The notes: generated by a model not told the origin, from the sequence alone. Counted from the stretch's first letter, positions 32,565 to 42,339 are shown. The stretch is DNA of 64,000 nucleotides from JANQMX01 sp965247175 (GCA_965247175.1 OZ252006.1:4650001-4714000); one strand, 5' to 3'. Translations and numbers: made by a program.

Positions 32565-33458
32565 ATGAGCGGAAACGAAGTATGGAAAGCCTACGTCGAC
32601 CAGTTCGACTACTTCTCTCTGGACGGTATCCGTGAGGGCTGCGAGCCCAGGATTCTCTCGACGGGGCAGAAAGAAAGAGACGCCGTCGTCTTGGTGCATG
32701 GCCTGACGGACTCGCCGTATTACATGGGCGCCATCGGAGAACGCCTGCATGGAATGGGCTTCAACGTCCTCATTCCACTGCTTCAATGCCACGGACTACG
32801 CCAGCCAAACGGCATGCGCGGCGTGTCCTTGGCGGAATGGAAGAAGAACGTGGCCTATGCGCTCGAGCAGGCGGCGACGTTTGGCGATCGCGTGTCCGTC
32901 GGTGGGTTGTCGACCGGCGGTGCGCTGAGTGTTCATGCGGCGCTGCAAGAGAGGGGCCCCGTCAACGGCGCGGTCTTTCTTTTCTCGGCGGCCCTGGATA
33001 TCGGGTTTTTCGTGGAGAAGTCCGCGGCCGTGCTGGCGAAGTGGCTCGACCTCTACGACGATTGGCGTGGTTCGCCGCTGATCGGCGACGCGCCCTACCG
33101 CTACGCCCGCATGGACAAGGGCGGTGCAAAGGAACTGGTCAAGCTGATTGGAGAGATCGATCGCCTGACGGGCTCACGCGGCAAAAAACAAAGGCTCACC
33201 CAGCCGGTCTTCGCCGCGCACTCCGAGTACGACACGACGGCCGATATCGAGGGCATCGAAGATCTTCTGGCTGACGCGGAGCCGGACAAGGCCGTGCTCT
33301 TTCGGATCGGTAAGGACTTCCAAGTGCCGCATGCCAGCATCGTGCTTGAAGAAGATATCAGGACCGGCAACGGATCTCCGCTGGAGCCTAGAAACCCTTT
33401 CTTCGAGGATATGATGTCGGCCCTTCGAGACTTTGCTGGGGAGCATCTCAATTCCTAA
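32565..33458 (+). CDS. Alpha/beta-hydrolase (esterase/monoacylglycerol-lipase-like)
   Basis: 297 residues from ATG 32565 (the frame is open from 32502). The oxyanion strand is VVLVHGLTDSPYYM. The nucleophile elbow is G-L-S117-T-G-G. A likely acid lies in AAHSEYDTTADIEG and the histidine in VPHASIVLEED. This arrangement fits the serine-aminopeptidase/carboxylesterase (Est30-type) group acting on short acyl esters. There is no signal peptide. It is oriented with the efflux genes downstream but separated from them by about 310 bases and an operator-like palindrome. Confidence 0.85.
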   Translation: MSGNEVWKAYVDQFDYFSLDGIREGCEPRILSTGQKERDAVVLVHGLTDSPYYMGAIGERLHGMGFNVLIPLLQCHGLRQPNGMRGVSLAEWKKNVAYALEQAATFGDRVSVGGLSTGGALSVHAALQERGPVNGAVFLFSAALDIGFFVEKSAAVLAKWLDLYDDWRGSPLIGDAPYRYARMDKGGAKELVKLIGEIDRLTGSRGKKQRLTQPVFAAHSEYDTTADIEGIEDLLADAEPDKAVLFRIGKDFQVPHASIVLEEDIRTGNGSPLEPRNPFFEDMMSALRDFAGEHLNS

Positions 33459-33663
33459 GCCGACAGCTGGAACCAGCAGAAAACTGAGAGCGCTGGGCTT
33501 AGCTGCCGCTATCTAAACGGCCTGCGCCATGCATCCAGAGAATGCAGCCATGCAGAAGTGCGTGGAGCTCTGAGAGCGCTTTCACACGAGCCATCACGAA
33601 CGCGCGACATATGTCACCCGACCGCCGTTGCGATGGCAGGCGGCTTTGGGCGCCACGATACCT

Positions 33664-33694
33664 GACTACTTATTCGTTTGATGAATAAGCAGTC
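33664..33694. promoter_or_regulatory. Palindromic operator upstream of the RND efflux operon
   Basis: Near-perfect dyad: GACT-a-CTTATTC (33664-33675), 7-base spacer, GAATAAG-c-AGTC (33683-33694); 11 of 12 pairs match. It lies 76 bases before the adaptor start codon. The TTATTC-N7-GAATAA core resembles TetR-family operators, but no TetR gene is adjacent. The remaining intergenic sequence (33459-33769) shows no gene. Confidence 0.6.
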
Positions 33695-33769
33695 GAGACC
33701 TTCGAATTGGCTGCCTTTCGCCTCTCTCGCCATCTTCTGCCCAACGGCAATTTCTTTTGGAGATGGCAC

Positions 33770-34963
33770 ATGAAGAGGAACAGGATCATTGCCGCGCTTG
33801 CGGCGGGCACCGTAATCGCCGGAGCCGCATACGTTTGGGACGACAGGGTCTCGGCACCGGCCGTTGCCGCCATCCCGGCCCCGCCACCGGCGGTGGTCGT
33901 AGCGGCGCCGGCGTATCGCCCGGTTGCCGAATGGGACACCTACGCCGCCCGCTTCGCCGCAACCGACGTGGTCGAGGTCAGCTCCCGGGTCAGCGGCCAC
34001 TTGATGGAAGTGCACTTCATGGACGGCGAGATCGTCCAGGAAGGCCAACTGCTCTTCACTGTCGACCCACGCCCGCTGGAAGCCGAGCTCAAGCGAGCCG
34101 AAGCGGCGGTGGGCGAGGCTGAGGCCCGCCTCACCCTGGCCCGTCAAGAGCTCCACCGAACCGAGGTGCTGGTTGCCCGTGGCCATGTGAGCAAGGCGCG
34201 GCTCGATCAGGATCGGGCCGAGATGCAGAGCGCACTGGCCAGCCTGCAAGCCGCCCAGGCGCGTGCCGAGGAGGCCGAGCTCAATGTCGGCTACACCGCT
34301 ATCCACGCGCCGATAAGCGGCCGCATCGACAATCGCTATGTCGACGTCGGCAACCTGGTTCACGGCGTCGGCGACGGCGAGACCGTGCTCACCACAATCG
34401 TGGCGCTTGACCCGATCCATGTTGTCTTCGACGTCGATCAGAGTGCGCATCTGCGCTACCTGCGGCTCGACCGCGCCGGGGAACGCTCGAACTCCCGTCT
34501 GGGTTCCATGCCGGTCGAGATTGCCTTGCCTGACAGCAACGATTTCGAGTTTGTCGGTGAGTTGGACTTCGTTGCCAATCGGGTGGACGAGGGGACCGGC
34601 ACAATTCGTGGTCGCGCCGTCGTCGCCAACCCGGACCTGATCTTCACACCGGGTCTCTTCGCCCGTGTCCGGCTGCTCGGCCGGGCGGCGAAGCCCACTG
34701 TGCTGGTGCCCGACCGTGCCGTGGTGACTGAGCAGGCCAGCAAGGTCGTCTTCGTCGTGACCGCAGGCAACCGGGTGGAGACTCGTCGGGTCGAGACCGG
34801 GCCTCTGATTGACGGTCTGCGCGTCATCCGAAGCGGTCTTCAACCGAACGAGCGGGTGATCGTCGAAGGGCTGCATCGCGCTCGCCCGGGTGCCGAGGTC
34901 TCACCGACGCTGATCTCGGCGTCGGTGACCGAACCCACTCAGCAACGGGCGCAAGCTCAGTAA
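33770..34963 (+). CDS. RND efflux periplasmic adaptor (membrane fusion protein)
   Basis: 397 residues from ATG 33770 with TTGGAG 8 bases upstream. The N-terminal hydrophobic segment AALAAGTVIAGAAYVW is an export signal or anchor. The lipoyl half-motifs are SSRVSGHLMEVHFMDGEIVQ and AIHAPISGRIDNRYVDVGNL, on either side of an alpha-hairpin rich in Ala, Glu and Arg. The beta-barrel and membrane-proximal domains follow (TIRGRAVVANPDLIFTPGLF). It links the inner-membrane pump encoded next to an outer-membrane TolC-type channel, which is not in the window. Confidence 0.95.
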   Translation: MKRNRIIAALAAGTVIAGAAYVWDDRVSAPAVAAIPAPPPAVVVAAPAYRPVAEWDTYAARFAATDVVEVSSRVSGHLMEVHFMDGEIVQEGQLLFTVDPRPLEAELKRAEAAVGEAEARLTLARQELHRTEVLVARGHVSKARLDQDRAEMQSALASLQAAQARAEEAELNVGYTAIHAPISGRIDNRYVDVGNLVHGVGDGETVLTTIVALDPIHVVFDVDQSAHLRYLRLDRAGERSNSRLGSMPVEIALPDSNDFEFVGELDFVANRVDEGTGTIRGRAVVANPDLIFTPGLFARVRLLGRAAKPTVLVPDRAVVTEQASKVVFVVTAGNRVETRRVETGPLIDGLRVIRSGLQPNERVIVEGLHRARPGAEVSPTLISASVTEPTQQRAQAQ

Positions 34964-34981
34964 GACGACAGGAGAGGCGAC

Positions 34982-37900
34982 ATGAAACTGGGACACTTCT
35001 TCATCGACCGGCCGATCTTCGCGATCTCGCTGTCGGTCGTCATCCTCATCATGGGCATCGTTGCCATGACCAGGCTGCCCGTCTCGCAGTTCCCCGAGGT
35101 GGTGCCACCGACCATCGTCGTCACCGCCCAGTACCCCGGCGCCGATGCGGCGACCATCGCCGACACGGTGGCGACCCCCATCGAGCAGGAGGTCAACGGC
35201 GTCGATGGCATGCTCTACATGCAGTCGCACGCCACCAACGACGGCGAGCTTATCCTGACCGTCACCTTTGCCTTGGGCACCGATGTGGACGATGCCCTGG
35301 TGCTGGTGCAGAACCGGGTGCAGCTTGCCGAGGCCCGCCTGCCCGAGGAGGTCCGCCGTACGGGCGTGTCGGTGCGCAAGAACTCGCCCGACATGCTCAT
35401 GGTGGTGCAGGTCTTCTCTCCCGACGGCTCGCGTGACCAGCTCTATGTCTCCAACTACGCAACCCAGCGCATCGAGCCGGTCCTGCAGCGCCTGCCTGGT
35501 GTCGGCTCGGTCACCGTCTTTGGCGGCCGCGAGTACGCCATGCGCATCTGGCTCGACCCGGATCGCATCGCCGATCTCGAAATGACGGCCGGCGAGGTGG
35601 TGGCCGCGGTGCGGGCGCAGAACGTCCAGGTTGCCGGTGGTCAGCTGGCGCAGCCGCCTATTGCCAACGATCGGGCCTATCAGCCTTCGCTGACTCTGCG
35701 TGGCCGGCTTGACGAGGTGGCTGAGTTCGAGCGCATCATCGTCAAACGCGGTGAGGACGGTCGCATCACCCGCCTGGGTGACGTGGCCCGCATCGAGCTG
35801 GGAGCCCAGACCTATACCACCAACGCCCGCTTCAGCGGCACACCCTACGTCGCGCTCCTGATCTTCCAGCAGCCGGGCGAGAACGCGATAGAAACCTCGG
35901 ATGAAATCCAGGCCGCCATGGCCGGGTTGGCCGAGGACTTCCCGCAGGGCATCGAGTACCGTGCCACCTACAACCCGACGGAGTTCTTCACCGAGGCCTC
36001 CATCGAGGCGCTGCAGATCACCATCCTGGAAGCCATCGTGCTGGTGGTGCTGGTCGTGGTCGTCTTCCTGCAGAACGGCCGGGCGACGATCATTCCCGTG
36101 CTCGCTATTCCGGTCTCCCTGGTCGGCACCTTCATCGTCATGTCGGCGTTGGGCTACAGCATCAACACTTTGACCCTGTTCGGCCTGGTGCTGGCGGTGG
36201 GTATCGTGGTCGACGACGCTATCGTGGTGGTCGAGAACGTGGAGCGCTATCTGAAGCAGGGTCTCTCCCCGCGGGAAGCGGCACGCAAGACCATGACCGA
36301 AGTGGCCGGTGCGTTGATCGCAATCGCCCTGGTACTGGCCTCTGTTTTCGTGCCAACCATGCTGCTCGACGGAATCTCCGGCGAGTTCTTCCGCCAGTTC
36401 GCCGTGGCCATTTCGGTGGCGACGCTGATCTCGGCGGTCAACTCCCTGACCCTGAGCCCGGCGCTCTCGGCCATGATGCTGAAGCACAAGCGGCAGGGTG
36501 AAGGCGAGAGCGTGCGCCGTCCGCTGCTGACCCGGCCCTTCGAGATCGGCGCGCGAGTCTTCAACCGCGGCTTCGACCGGCTGGCCAGCGCCTACGGCAA
36601 ACTCGCCGAGGCGGCGATCGGGCGGCGCTGGAGCATGCTGCTGGTCTTCGGCCTTCTCTCCGCCGGGGCAGTGGCGCTCTTCATCACTACGCCGCGTGGC
36701 TTCGTGCCGGCCTCCGACCAGGGCTATGCCATCATGACGGCGCAGCTTCCGGCCGGCAGCTCCTTGTCACGGGCCGATGCGGTGATCGCGCAGATGTCCG
36801 AGGCCGCGTTGGAGGTAGAGGGCGTTAGCTATGCCCATGCCTTCACCGGTGTCTCGATCATCACCGGCACGACCAACAGCGCCGCCGGCACGGTCTTCCC
36901 GCAGTTCGCGCCTTTCGAGGAGCGGATGAAGAGCGGCCGCACGCTCGACGTCATCCTGGCCGAGCTGCGCGCCAAGATGGCTGCGATCCCCGGCGCCCAG
37001 ATCAATGTGATCGCGCCGCCGACCATCCGCGGCATCGGTACTGCCGGCGGCTTCGCCTTCCGGGTGCAGGACTACGACTCGCAGGGCCCGCAGGCGCTGA
37101 ACGGCGCCACGCAGGACCTGTTGGCCGCCCTGCGCGCCGACCCGCGCATCGGCTTCGCCTTCACGCCTTTCGGCGTGGATGCGCCGCAGCTCTTCCTGGA
37201 TGTCGACCATGCCCGTGCTGAGATGCTCGGCGTGCCGGTCGAGCGCCTCTCCGAGATGCTGGAGATCTATCTCGGCAGCCGCTACGTCAACGACATCAAC
37301 CTGATGGGCCGCACCTACCAGGTCCGCGCCCAGGCAGAGCCGAGCTTCCGGCTCGATGCCGAGCAGCTTGCTCGTCTGCGGACCCGCTCGGTGAATGGTG
37401 ACATGGTGCCGCTCGGTAGTGTTGCGAGCATCGAGAGCCGCACGGCGCCGGACCGCGTGCCGCGCTACAACCTGGTTCCGACCGCCGAGGTCTTTGGTGC
37501 GGCCGCCACCACCTTGAGCTCTGGTGAGGCCTTGGCCCTGGTCGAGCAGATCGCTGATGAGGTGCTGCCGCGTGGCTTCGGCATCGAGTGGACGGACCTC
37601 TCGTACCAGGAGAAGATCACCAGCGACGGTACGGTGCTCTTTGTCCTGGCCGTGGTCTTCGTCTTCCTGGTGCTGGCCGCGCAGTACGAAAGCTGGGCAC
37701 TGCCCTTCGCCGTCATCATGGTCGTGCCCATGGTGCTGCTCTCCGCGCTCGGTGGCGTGGCGCTGATGGGGCAGGACAACAACCTGCTGACCCAAGTGGC
37801 GCTTATCGTCCTGGTTGGCTTGGCGGCACGGAATGCCATCCTCATCGTCGAGTTCGCGCGTCAGCTCGAAGACCAGGGCCGCGACATGGTCGCGGCGGCG

Positions 37901-38158
37901 GTGGAGGCGGCGCGCCTGCGCCTGCGTCCCATCCTGATGACCTCCTTCGCTTTCATCCTCGGCGTCGTGCCGCTGATGGTCGCGACGGGCGCTGGCGCCG
38001 AGCTGCGTCAGGCTCTCGGCACAGCGGTTTTCTTCGGGATGCTGGGTGTGACCGTCTTCGGCTTGATCTTTACTCCGGTGTTCTACGTGGTGACGCGTCA
38101 GATCGCTGAAGCCTTGAGCCCTGCCGAGACAGAGGACGCTGTGACGGACGCTGCCTAA
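34982..38158 (+). CDS. RND-family multidrug efflux permease (AcrB/MexB-like)
   Basis: 1058 residues, the usual length. It begins 18 bases after the adaptor. The N-terminus HFFIDRPIFAISLSVVILIM is standard for hydrophobe/amphiphile RND pumps. TM4 contains LVLAVGIVVDDAIVVVENVE with the two proton-relay Asp residues, and TM10 contains ALIVLVGLAARNAILIVEFA with the relay region. Large periplasmic loops follow TM1 and TM7. It exports drugs, bile-salt-like amphiphiles or metabolites using the proton gradient. A strong terminator follows the stop. Confidence 0.97.
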   Translation: MKLGHFFIDRPIFAISLSVVILIMGIVAMTRLPVSQFPEVVPPTIVVTAQYPGADAATIADTVATPIEQEVNGVDGMLYMQSHATNDGELILTVTFALGTDVDDALVLVQNRVQLAEARLPEEVRRTGVSVRKNSPDMLMVVQVFSPDGSRDQLYVSNYATQRIEPVLQRLPGVGSVTVFGGREYAMRIWLDPDRIADLEMTAGEVVAAVRAQNVQVAGGQLAQPPIANDRAYQPSLTLRGRLDEVAEFERIIVKRGEDGRITRLGDVARIELGAQTYTTNARFSGTPYVALLIFQQPGENAIETSDEIQAAMAGLAEDFPQGIEYRATYNPTEFFTEASIEALQITILEAIVLVVLVVVVFLQNGRATIIPVLAIPVSLVGTFIVMSALGYSINTLTLFGLVLAVGIVVDDAIVVVENVERYLKQGLSPREAARKTMTEVAGALIAIALVLASVFVPTMLLDGISGEFFRQFAVAISVATLISAVNSLTLSPALSAMMLKHKRQGEGESVRRPLLTRPFEIGARVFNRGFDRLASAYGKLAEAAIGRRWSMLLVFGLLSAGAVALFITTPRGFVPASDQGYAIMTAQLPAGSSLSRADAVIAQMSEAALEVEGVSYAHAFTGVSIITGTTNSAAGTVFPQFAPFEERMKSGRTLDVILAELRAKMAAIPGAQINVIAPPTIRGIGTAGGFAFRVQDYDSQGPQALNGATQDLLAALRADPRIGFAFTPFGVDAPQLFLDVDHARAEMLGVPVERLSEMLEIYLGSRYVNDINLMGRTYQVRAQAEPSFRLDAEQLARLRTRSVNGDMVPLGSVASIESRTAPDRVPRYNLVPTAEVFGAAATTLSSGEALALVEQIADEVLPRGFGIEWTDLSYQEKITSDGTVLFVLAVVFVFLVLAAQYESWALPFAVIMVVPMVLLSALGGVALMGQDNNLLTQVALIVLVGLAARNAILIVEFARQLEDQGRDMVAAAVEAARLRLRPILMTSFAFILGVVPLMVATGAGAELRQALGTAVFFGMLGVTVFGLIFTPVFYVVTRQIAEALSPAETEDAVTDAA

Positions 38159-38184
38159 GCCATCTCCGACCAGGCAGCGACCAA

Positions 38185-38216
38185 CCCCCGGTGCCTTCCC
38201 GGCACCGGGGGTTTTG
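38185..38216 (+). terminator. Intrinsic terminator of the RND operon
   Basis: Perfect 11-bp stem CCCCCGGTGCC (38185-38195) / GGCACCGGGGG (38201-38211) with a 5-base loop, followed by TTTTGTTTC. It lies 26 bases after the permease stop and also before the convergent LysR gene end. Confidence 0.92.
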
Positions 38217-38231
38217 TTTCTTGACGCCGTC

Positions 38232-39110
38232 CTACAACTGCGCGCGGAGCAGAGCGAGGTAGTCGGCCAGGAGCTTGGTCTTGTTGTCCTCGTGCCAGGC
38301 GGCACCGACGGCAATCTGGTTGTCGAAGCCGGTCAGGCGCAGCAATCGGAAACCGGCGGGAACGGGATGGACGACATAAGAAGCGACGAGAAACAGACCT
38401 CCGCCGTCCAGCACCATGGTCAGTGCGGTTTGCACCTGCTTGGTGGTGAAGACGATGTTGGGCGCAATGCCTGCTTCCGCAAAGCGTGTCATCCAGGAAT
38501 CGTAAAGCGGCGGATTGAGCGCACGGTCGAAGAGGATAAGCGGCGCACCGTCCAACTCGGCGATTGGCAAGCTCTCTTGCGCTGCCCAGGCATGCTCTTC
38601 TGCGATAAGCACGCCCCACCAGCCATCCGCTACCTTGCGGAACTTCAAGGTCGGATGGGTGACTGGCAGCACGCCGAAGCCGACATCGATCTCGCGCTCC
38701 TTGACGGCGGCATAGGCTTCGGCCGAGTGCAAATCGCGCTGCTCTACCTTGCGGTCTGGGTCAGCGGCGCGGAAGGCGGCGATGGAGCGGGCGACGGCGC
38801 CGAGGTTGATGAATTCGACATAACCAATGCGAAGCACCTCCGGTTCCGCCCCGCCAATGTCGCGTGCTTCGCGCAGGGCCGCATGGCAGGCCGTCAGAAT
38901 CTCCCGCGCCCGCATCAGGAAAGCCTCGCCCGCCGGAGTGAGAGCCACATGGTTGCGACTACGGTCGATCAGGATGACGCCAACCTCCTCTTCCAGCCGC
39001 TTGATCTGATGACTTAGCGCCGGCTGACTGAGATTGACCCGCCGCGCAGCGCGCTGGAAGTGCAGCTCTTCCGCCGCCGCCTGAAAGTACCTGAGCTGCC
39101 GCAGCTCCAT
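38232..39110 (-). CDS. LysR-family transcriptional regulator
   Basis: 292 residues. The N-terminal winged HTH is ELRQLRYFQAAAEELHFQRA, ARRVNLSQPALSHQIKRLEE, a textbook LysR signature. The C-terminal two-lobe effector domain follows (LRIGYVEFINLGAVARSI, GVLPVTHPTLKF). It ends head to head with the RND operon, so it may or may not control it. No divergent target gene lies next to its 5' end; the gene upstream runs in the same direction. The effector is unknown. Confidence 0.93.
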   Translation of the reverse strand: MELRQLRYFQAAAEELHFQRAARRVNLSQPALSHQIKRLEEEVGVILIDRSRNHVALTPAGEAFLMRAREILTACHAALREARDIGGAEPEVLRIGYVEFINLGAVARSIAAFRAADPDRKVEQRDLHSAEAYAAVKEREIDVGFGVLPVTHPTLKFRKVADGWWGVLIAEEHAWAAQESLPIAELDGAPLILFDRALNPPLYDSWMTRFAEAGIAPNIVFTTKQVQTALTMVLDGGGLFLVASYVVHPVPAGFRLLRLTGFDNQIAVGAAWHEDNKTKLLADYLALLRAQL

Positions 39111-39198
39111 CTCCGCCTCTTCGCTTGCTTCGGCTTATAGGTAGCGCGAATAAGCGGTGCCGTCAGGTCGGGATAACCGATGGGGCAACAGCACCCCC

Positions 39199-40920
39199 TT
39201 ACCGAATTGGGGTCAGCTGCTGACCGAACTGGTCGAAGTTCTGCACAGGGTTGAAGAACTGGTCGTCGGTCAGGACGAAGGTGCCGTCGTTGAGCTGCCA
39301 GGCGTTCTTGTAGTGCATGGAGAGCGAGACCTGGTTGCCGTCGGTGGTGCTGTAGCGCTGGGTCTCCCAGATGCCGGCGACGCTGCGCTGCTGGCCGGCG
39401 TCCTTCATGCCTTCTCGCTTCTTCCAGCTTTCGAACATCATGTCGCCCACTGACTGGCCGCTGCCGCTGCCGCTGCCCGCGCCTATGCTCGGCGTGTTGG
39501 GGCGGCGCTGGCTGGCGAACCACTGATTGACCCTCTGCCGCCACTGCGGGTTTTCGCGGAGATTGCCCATGACGACGCCAAGCGCCGGGTGCCCGTTCTC
39601 CAGTTCGCCCGGCGGCGTCGAGACGGCGAGCAGGAAGGCCATATTGCCGTTGCGCGAGATCAGCATGCCGCCCTGGCCGTAGCCGTCGGGCGTAGCGCCC
39701 TCGAAGTGGCTGGTGACGACGATGAAGGCCACGTCGGAAGGACGGCCTTCCAACACGGCACGACCGGTCGCGACCACCCCGTCGGCCCAGGCCTGTAGGC
39801 CGGGGACGGTCTGCCCGCTGACCATAGCGCCGAGTTGCTGCACTAGGGCTTGAATCTCCGGCGGCCGCTCGACCTTGACGATCTCGGCCTGCAGGGCCGG
39901 CAGGTAGCGCAGGTAGGCGCGCAAGGCCATCTCGGCATCGGTCAGGTCTTCCTTGATACAGCCGACGGAGCTGGGCCCGTAGTTGGTTGCCCCCCAGCTG
40001 ATCGTCGGCAAGAGCGCGAAGCCGTAGCGATCATCGTTTGAGCCGGCGCCCCAGACCAACTGCGGGCCTTTGTGGCAGCCGCTGGCTGGATTCCAGGTCA
40101 CGCCACCCTCAGTCTTCCAGTCGAGTGGCAAGAGGGTGGTATAAGCAGTCATGGCGCCGAAAGGCGCGCTTTGGTCGACCACTTGGACGGGCTTGAGGCG
40201 CAGGGATTCCCCCGAGGCGGCTTGGTCGTTCGGGGTTTGCGGCTGCAGCGTTTGTCCCGTCGCTTGCTGCGTGCCCGCGGCCAGTGGCGCGCTGTCCAGC
40301 CCGGCACCCTGGCGGCTGACAGAAAACCCGGTGAAGCTGGCGCCACCCATGCCTGCGGCGGCAATACCCACGCCGCCCTGGCCGGTGCCGGGCATGCCGA
40401 TCTCCCCGACCCGGGTGTCGTTGAGGCTGAGGGCGATCTGATTACCGGTCTCGGCGATGGCGAGGCGGTTGGCGCCCTGGCGCACCGCATCGGTCTCGCT
40501 CTGCATCACGAGGCTGAAGCCGCTGGCGTCACGGCGATACAGGCTGACGAGACCGCCGGGGTCGAGCACGAAGAGGAAGTAGCTCCGGTCCTGTGGGTCG
40601 AAGCCATAGAGCAGCCCGGCGAGATTGCTGCGGTCGGGGCCCGGCTCGAGCGTCACGTCGACCTGCACCCTCCGACTGCCTTCGCTGCCCGGTTCGGGGT
40701 TGAGGTAGAAGTACTGCAGCGCGCCGGGGTCGCTCTCGTTGCGCATGGCGAAGGCATCGCCGCTGTTCTGATAGGACCAGATGCCCTCTTGCCCGCTACC
40801 GGGAAGGACTTCCGACAGCTTGCCCATTCCCTGAGCCTGTGCCGTTCCGGACAGCGCGAGGAGGAGTGCAGCCGCAAGGGCCAAGAGGCGGGGGTATGGA
40901 AGAACGGTGGCAAAGGACAT
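39199..40920 (-). CDS. Exported protein of unknown function, lectin-like N-terminal domain
   Basis: 573 residues from ATG 40920 with GGGAG 8 bases upstream. A signal peptide ends at GTAQAQ. Residues ~30-200 resemble a beta-sandwich (LamG or 3-keto-disaccharide-hydrolase-like): WSYQNSGDAFAMRNESDPGA, LLYGFDPQDRSYFLFVLDPG and GVGIAAAGMGGASFTGFSVS. A polar linker follows, then a ~300-residue region of unknown fold with two cysteines (GCHKGPQ, VGCIKED). A Gly-Ser stretch lies near the end. It was not recognised at family level; possibly a surface or cell-wall-associated protein. Confidence 0.75.
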   Translation of the reverse strand: MSFATVLPYPRLLALAAALLLALSGTAQAQGMGKLSEVLPGSGQEGIWSYQNSGDAFAMRNESDPGALQYFYLNPEPGSEGSRRVQVDVTLEPGPDRSNLAGLLYGFDPQDRSYFLFVLDPGGLVSLYRRDASGFSLVMQSETDAVRQGANRLAIAETGNQIALSLNDTRVGEIGMPGTGQGGVGIAAAGMGGASFTGFSVSRQGAGLDSAPLAAGTQQATGQTLQPQTPNDQAASGESLRLKPVQVVDQSAPFGAMTAYTTLLPLDWKTEGGVTWNPASGCHKGPQLVWGAGSNDDRYGFALLPTISWGATNYGPSSVGCIKEDLTDAEMALRAYLRYLPALQAEIVKVERPPEIQALVQQLGAMVSGQTVPGLQAWADGVVATGRAVLEGRPSDVAFIVVTSHFEGATPDGYGQGGMLISRNGNMAFLLAVSTPPGELENGHPALGVVMGNLRENPQWRQRVNQWFASQRRPNTPSIGAGSGSGSGQSVGDMMFESWKKREGMKDAGQQRSVAGIWETQRYSTTDGNQVSLSMHYKNAWQLNDGTFVLTDDQFFNPVQNFDQFGQQLTPIR

Positions 40921-41109
40921 CGGCAAGCTCCCGTCACGCGTTGCGCACAAGGTTCGGCAGGCCGCGCCGGTTTCCCAAAAGATCCGATCCCCTAAGCCGT
41001 CGGCACCTTTCTCCGGGGCTGGCCGGCCTGCACCAATCGACGAGGCTATCAAGCGTGGCAAAAGAAGGCGAGCTTTCACCGCAGCGCGGCGCCATCCTTC
41101 ACTGAGATT

Positions 41110-42339
41110 TCATGGAGAGCTTGGTGTTTGCCCTCCACTACCGGGAACCCCGTTTTCGGTACGGTAGCTTGATGGCAGGTTGGGCGGCAGCTCGCCGGAT
41201 GTCTTGGAGCGATCGACGACCGACTGGTGGATCAGCGCCTTCTCCGGAATCGATCGACGCTCGAAGTAGGGAATGATCAGGCCGAAAAGGCCGGCGCGTT
41301 TGGAGTCTTTTGGACGGCGACGCGGCATGCACTCCAATAGTGCCCAGCCCCAGGTCATGGGGTCGTGCGTCTCAGCGTTGGGGTCGGGCGCCACGTAGTC
41401 CTTGTTGGGATTTGTTCCCAGCACAATCTCATTCACGGTCCGGGTCTTGTAGTGGAGGCCCATGGGCTTGGTCTGTTCGATCAGCCAAGCAAGCGGAACC
41501 TTGGCGAGGCCGCTGTCCTTTTCCGGATGGCCGCCGCCGACGTTGCCATGGAAGCCTGTGAACCACACCTCGCGCACATCCTGTAGCTTGGCTACCGCCT
41601 TGTTGAAGGGGTTACCCCGGTACTCTTCGCCATCTGGCCAAAGCTGTGGGCGGAACATGGTGCGCCGCTCATCGATGGCAACGGCATGGCGCACCGATTC
41701 AACGCTCGGGTTGGTCTTGGTGAAGGCGTGGAAGCGAAGAGTAGGCAACAGGCCGCGCAGTTCGATGACAGAAGCTACTGTGTCGAACAATCCTAGCAAG
41801 CGTACGGGCGGACGGTCGGCACGCAGCATGCGCTCGTAGAGGCGCACCTCGGCGAAGCGTTTGCCCTCGTCATCGCCGCGACTCTCCTCTTGGCCCTCGC
41901 CGATGCGCTTGTAGGCGCTGTAGGCGTAGTCGACCAGGTTCAGGTTGCGCTTCTCGATCAGGCCAATGGCGTTGATGAAGCCGGCCAGCATGCGTGCGGA
42001 GTAGGCGCCGCGGCTGAAGCCGAAGATGTAGATCCGGTCGCGTTCAGCCGCGCCCGTTTCATCATCCTTGCCATGATCGTAGGTTTCGACCAGGAAACGG
42101 TAGGCTTCCTTGACGTTCTTATCGAGGCCCCAGCCTGTCAGCAGACCCCAGACTTCCACCACCTTGCGCCAGCCTTTGAACCAGCTGTCCTCGGCGCCGA
42201 AAGTTCCAACACCCGGGTCGTAGTAGACCAGTTGTCGCTCGCTTTTCTCGAGGGTTCCATACAACCTCAGAACGTTGGTCCGGTTTGCTGAAATCTCGTT
42301 CGAGGTTCCGTCGAGCAAGATCACGATGTTCTTTGGCAT
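41110..42339 (-). CDS. DUF2235 (Tle1-like) alpha/beta-hydrolase
   Basis: 409 residues from ATG 42339 with GGGAGGACTCC upstream. The family core is NIVILLDGTSNEISANRTNV, YYDPGVGTFGAEDSW, the nucleophile motif GFSRGAYSARML and HGNVGGGHPEKDSGLA with its catalytic histidine. DUF2235 proteins include type VI secretion phospholipase effectors, but this copy is short, with no membrane region or PAAR. No VgrG, immunity or T6SS gene is near, so a housekeeping esterase role is as likely. Confidence 0.88.
   Translation of the reverse strand: MPKNIVILLDGTSNEISANRTNVLRLYGTLEKSERQLVYYDPGVGTFGAEDSWFKGWRKVVEVWGLLTGWGLDKNVKEAYRFLVETYDHGKDDETGAAERDRIYIFGFSRGAYSARMLAGFINAIGLIEKRNLNLVDYAYSAYKRIGEGQEESRGDDEGKRFAEVRLYERMLRADRPPVRLLGLFDTVASVIELRGLLPTLRFHAFTKTNPSVESVRHAVAIDERRTMFRPQLWPDGEEYRGNPFNKAVAKLQDVREVWFTGFHGNVGGGHPEKDSGLAKVPLAWLIEQTKPMGLHYKTRTVNEIVLGTNPNKDYVAPDPNAETHDPMTWGWALLECMPRRRPKDSKRAGLFGLIIPYFERRSIPEKALIHQSVVDRSKTSGELPPNLPSSYRTENGVPGSGGQTPSSP

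Noticed and set aside
34901..38314. Two long antisense frames opposite the RND permease
   Set aside because: His/Asp/Gln-rich translations typical of reverse-frame shadows; the sense strand encodes an unmistakable RND pump.
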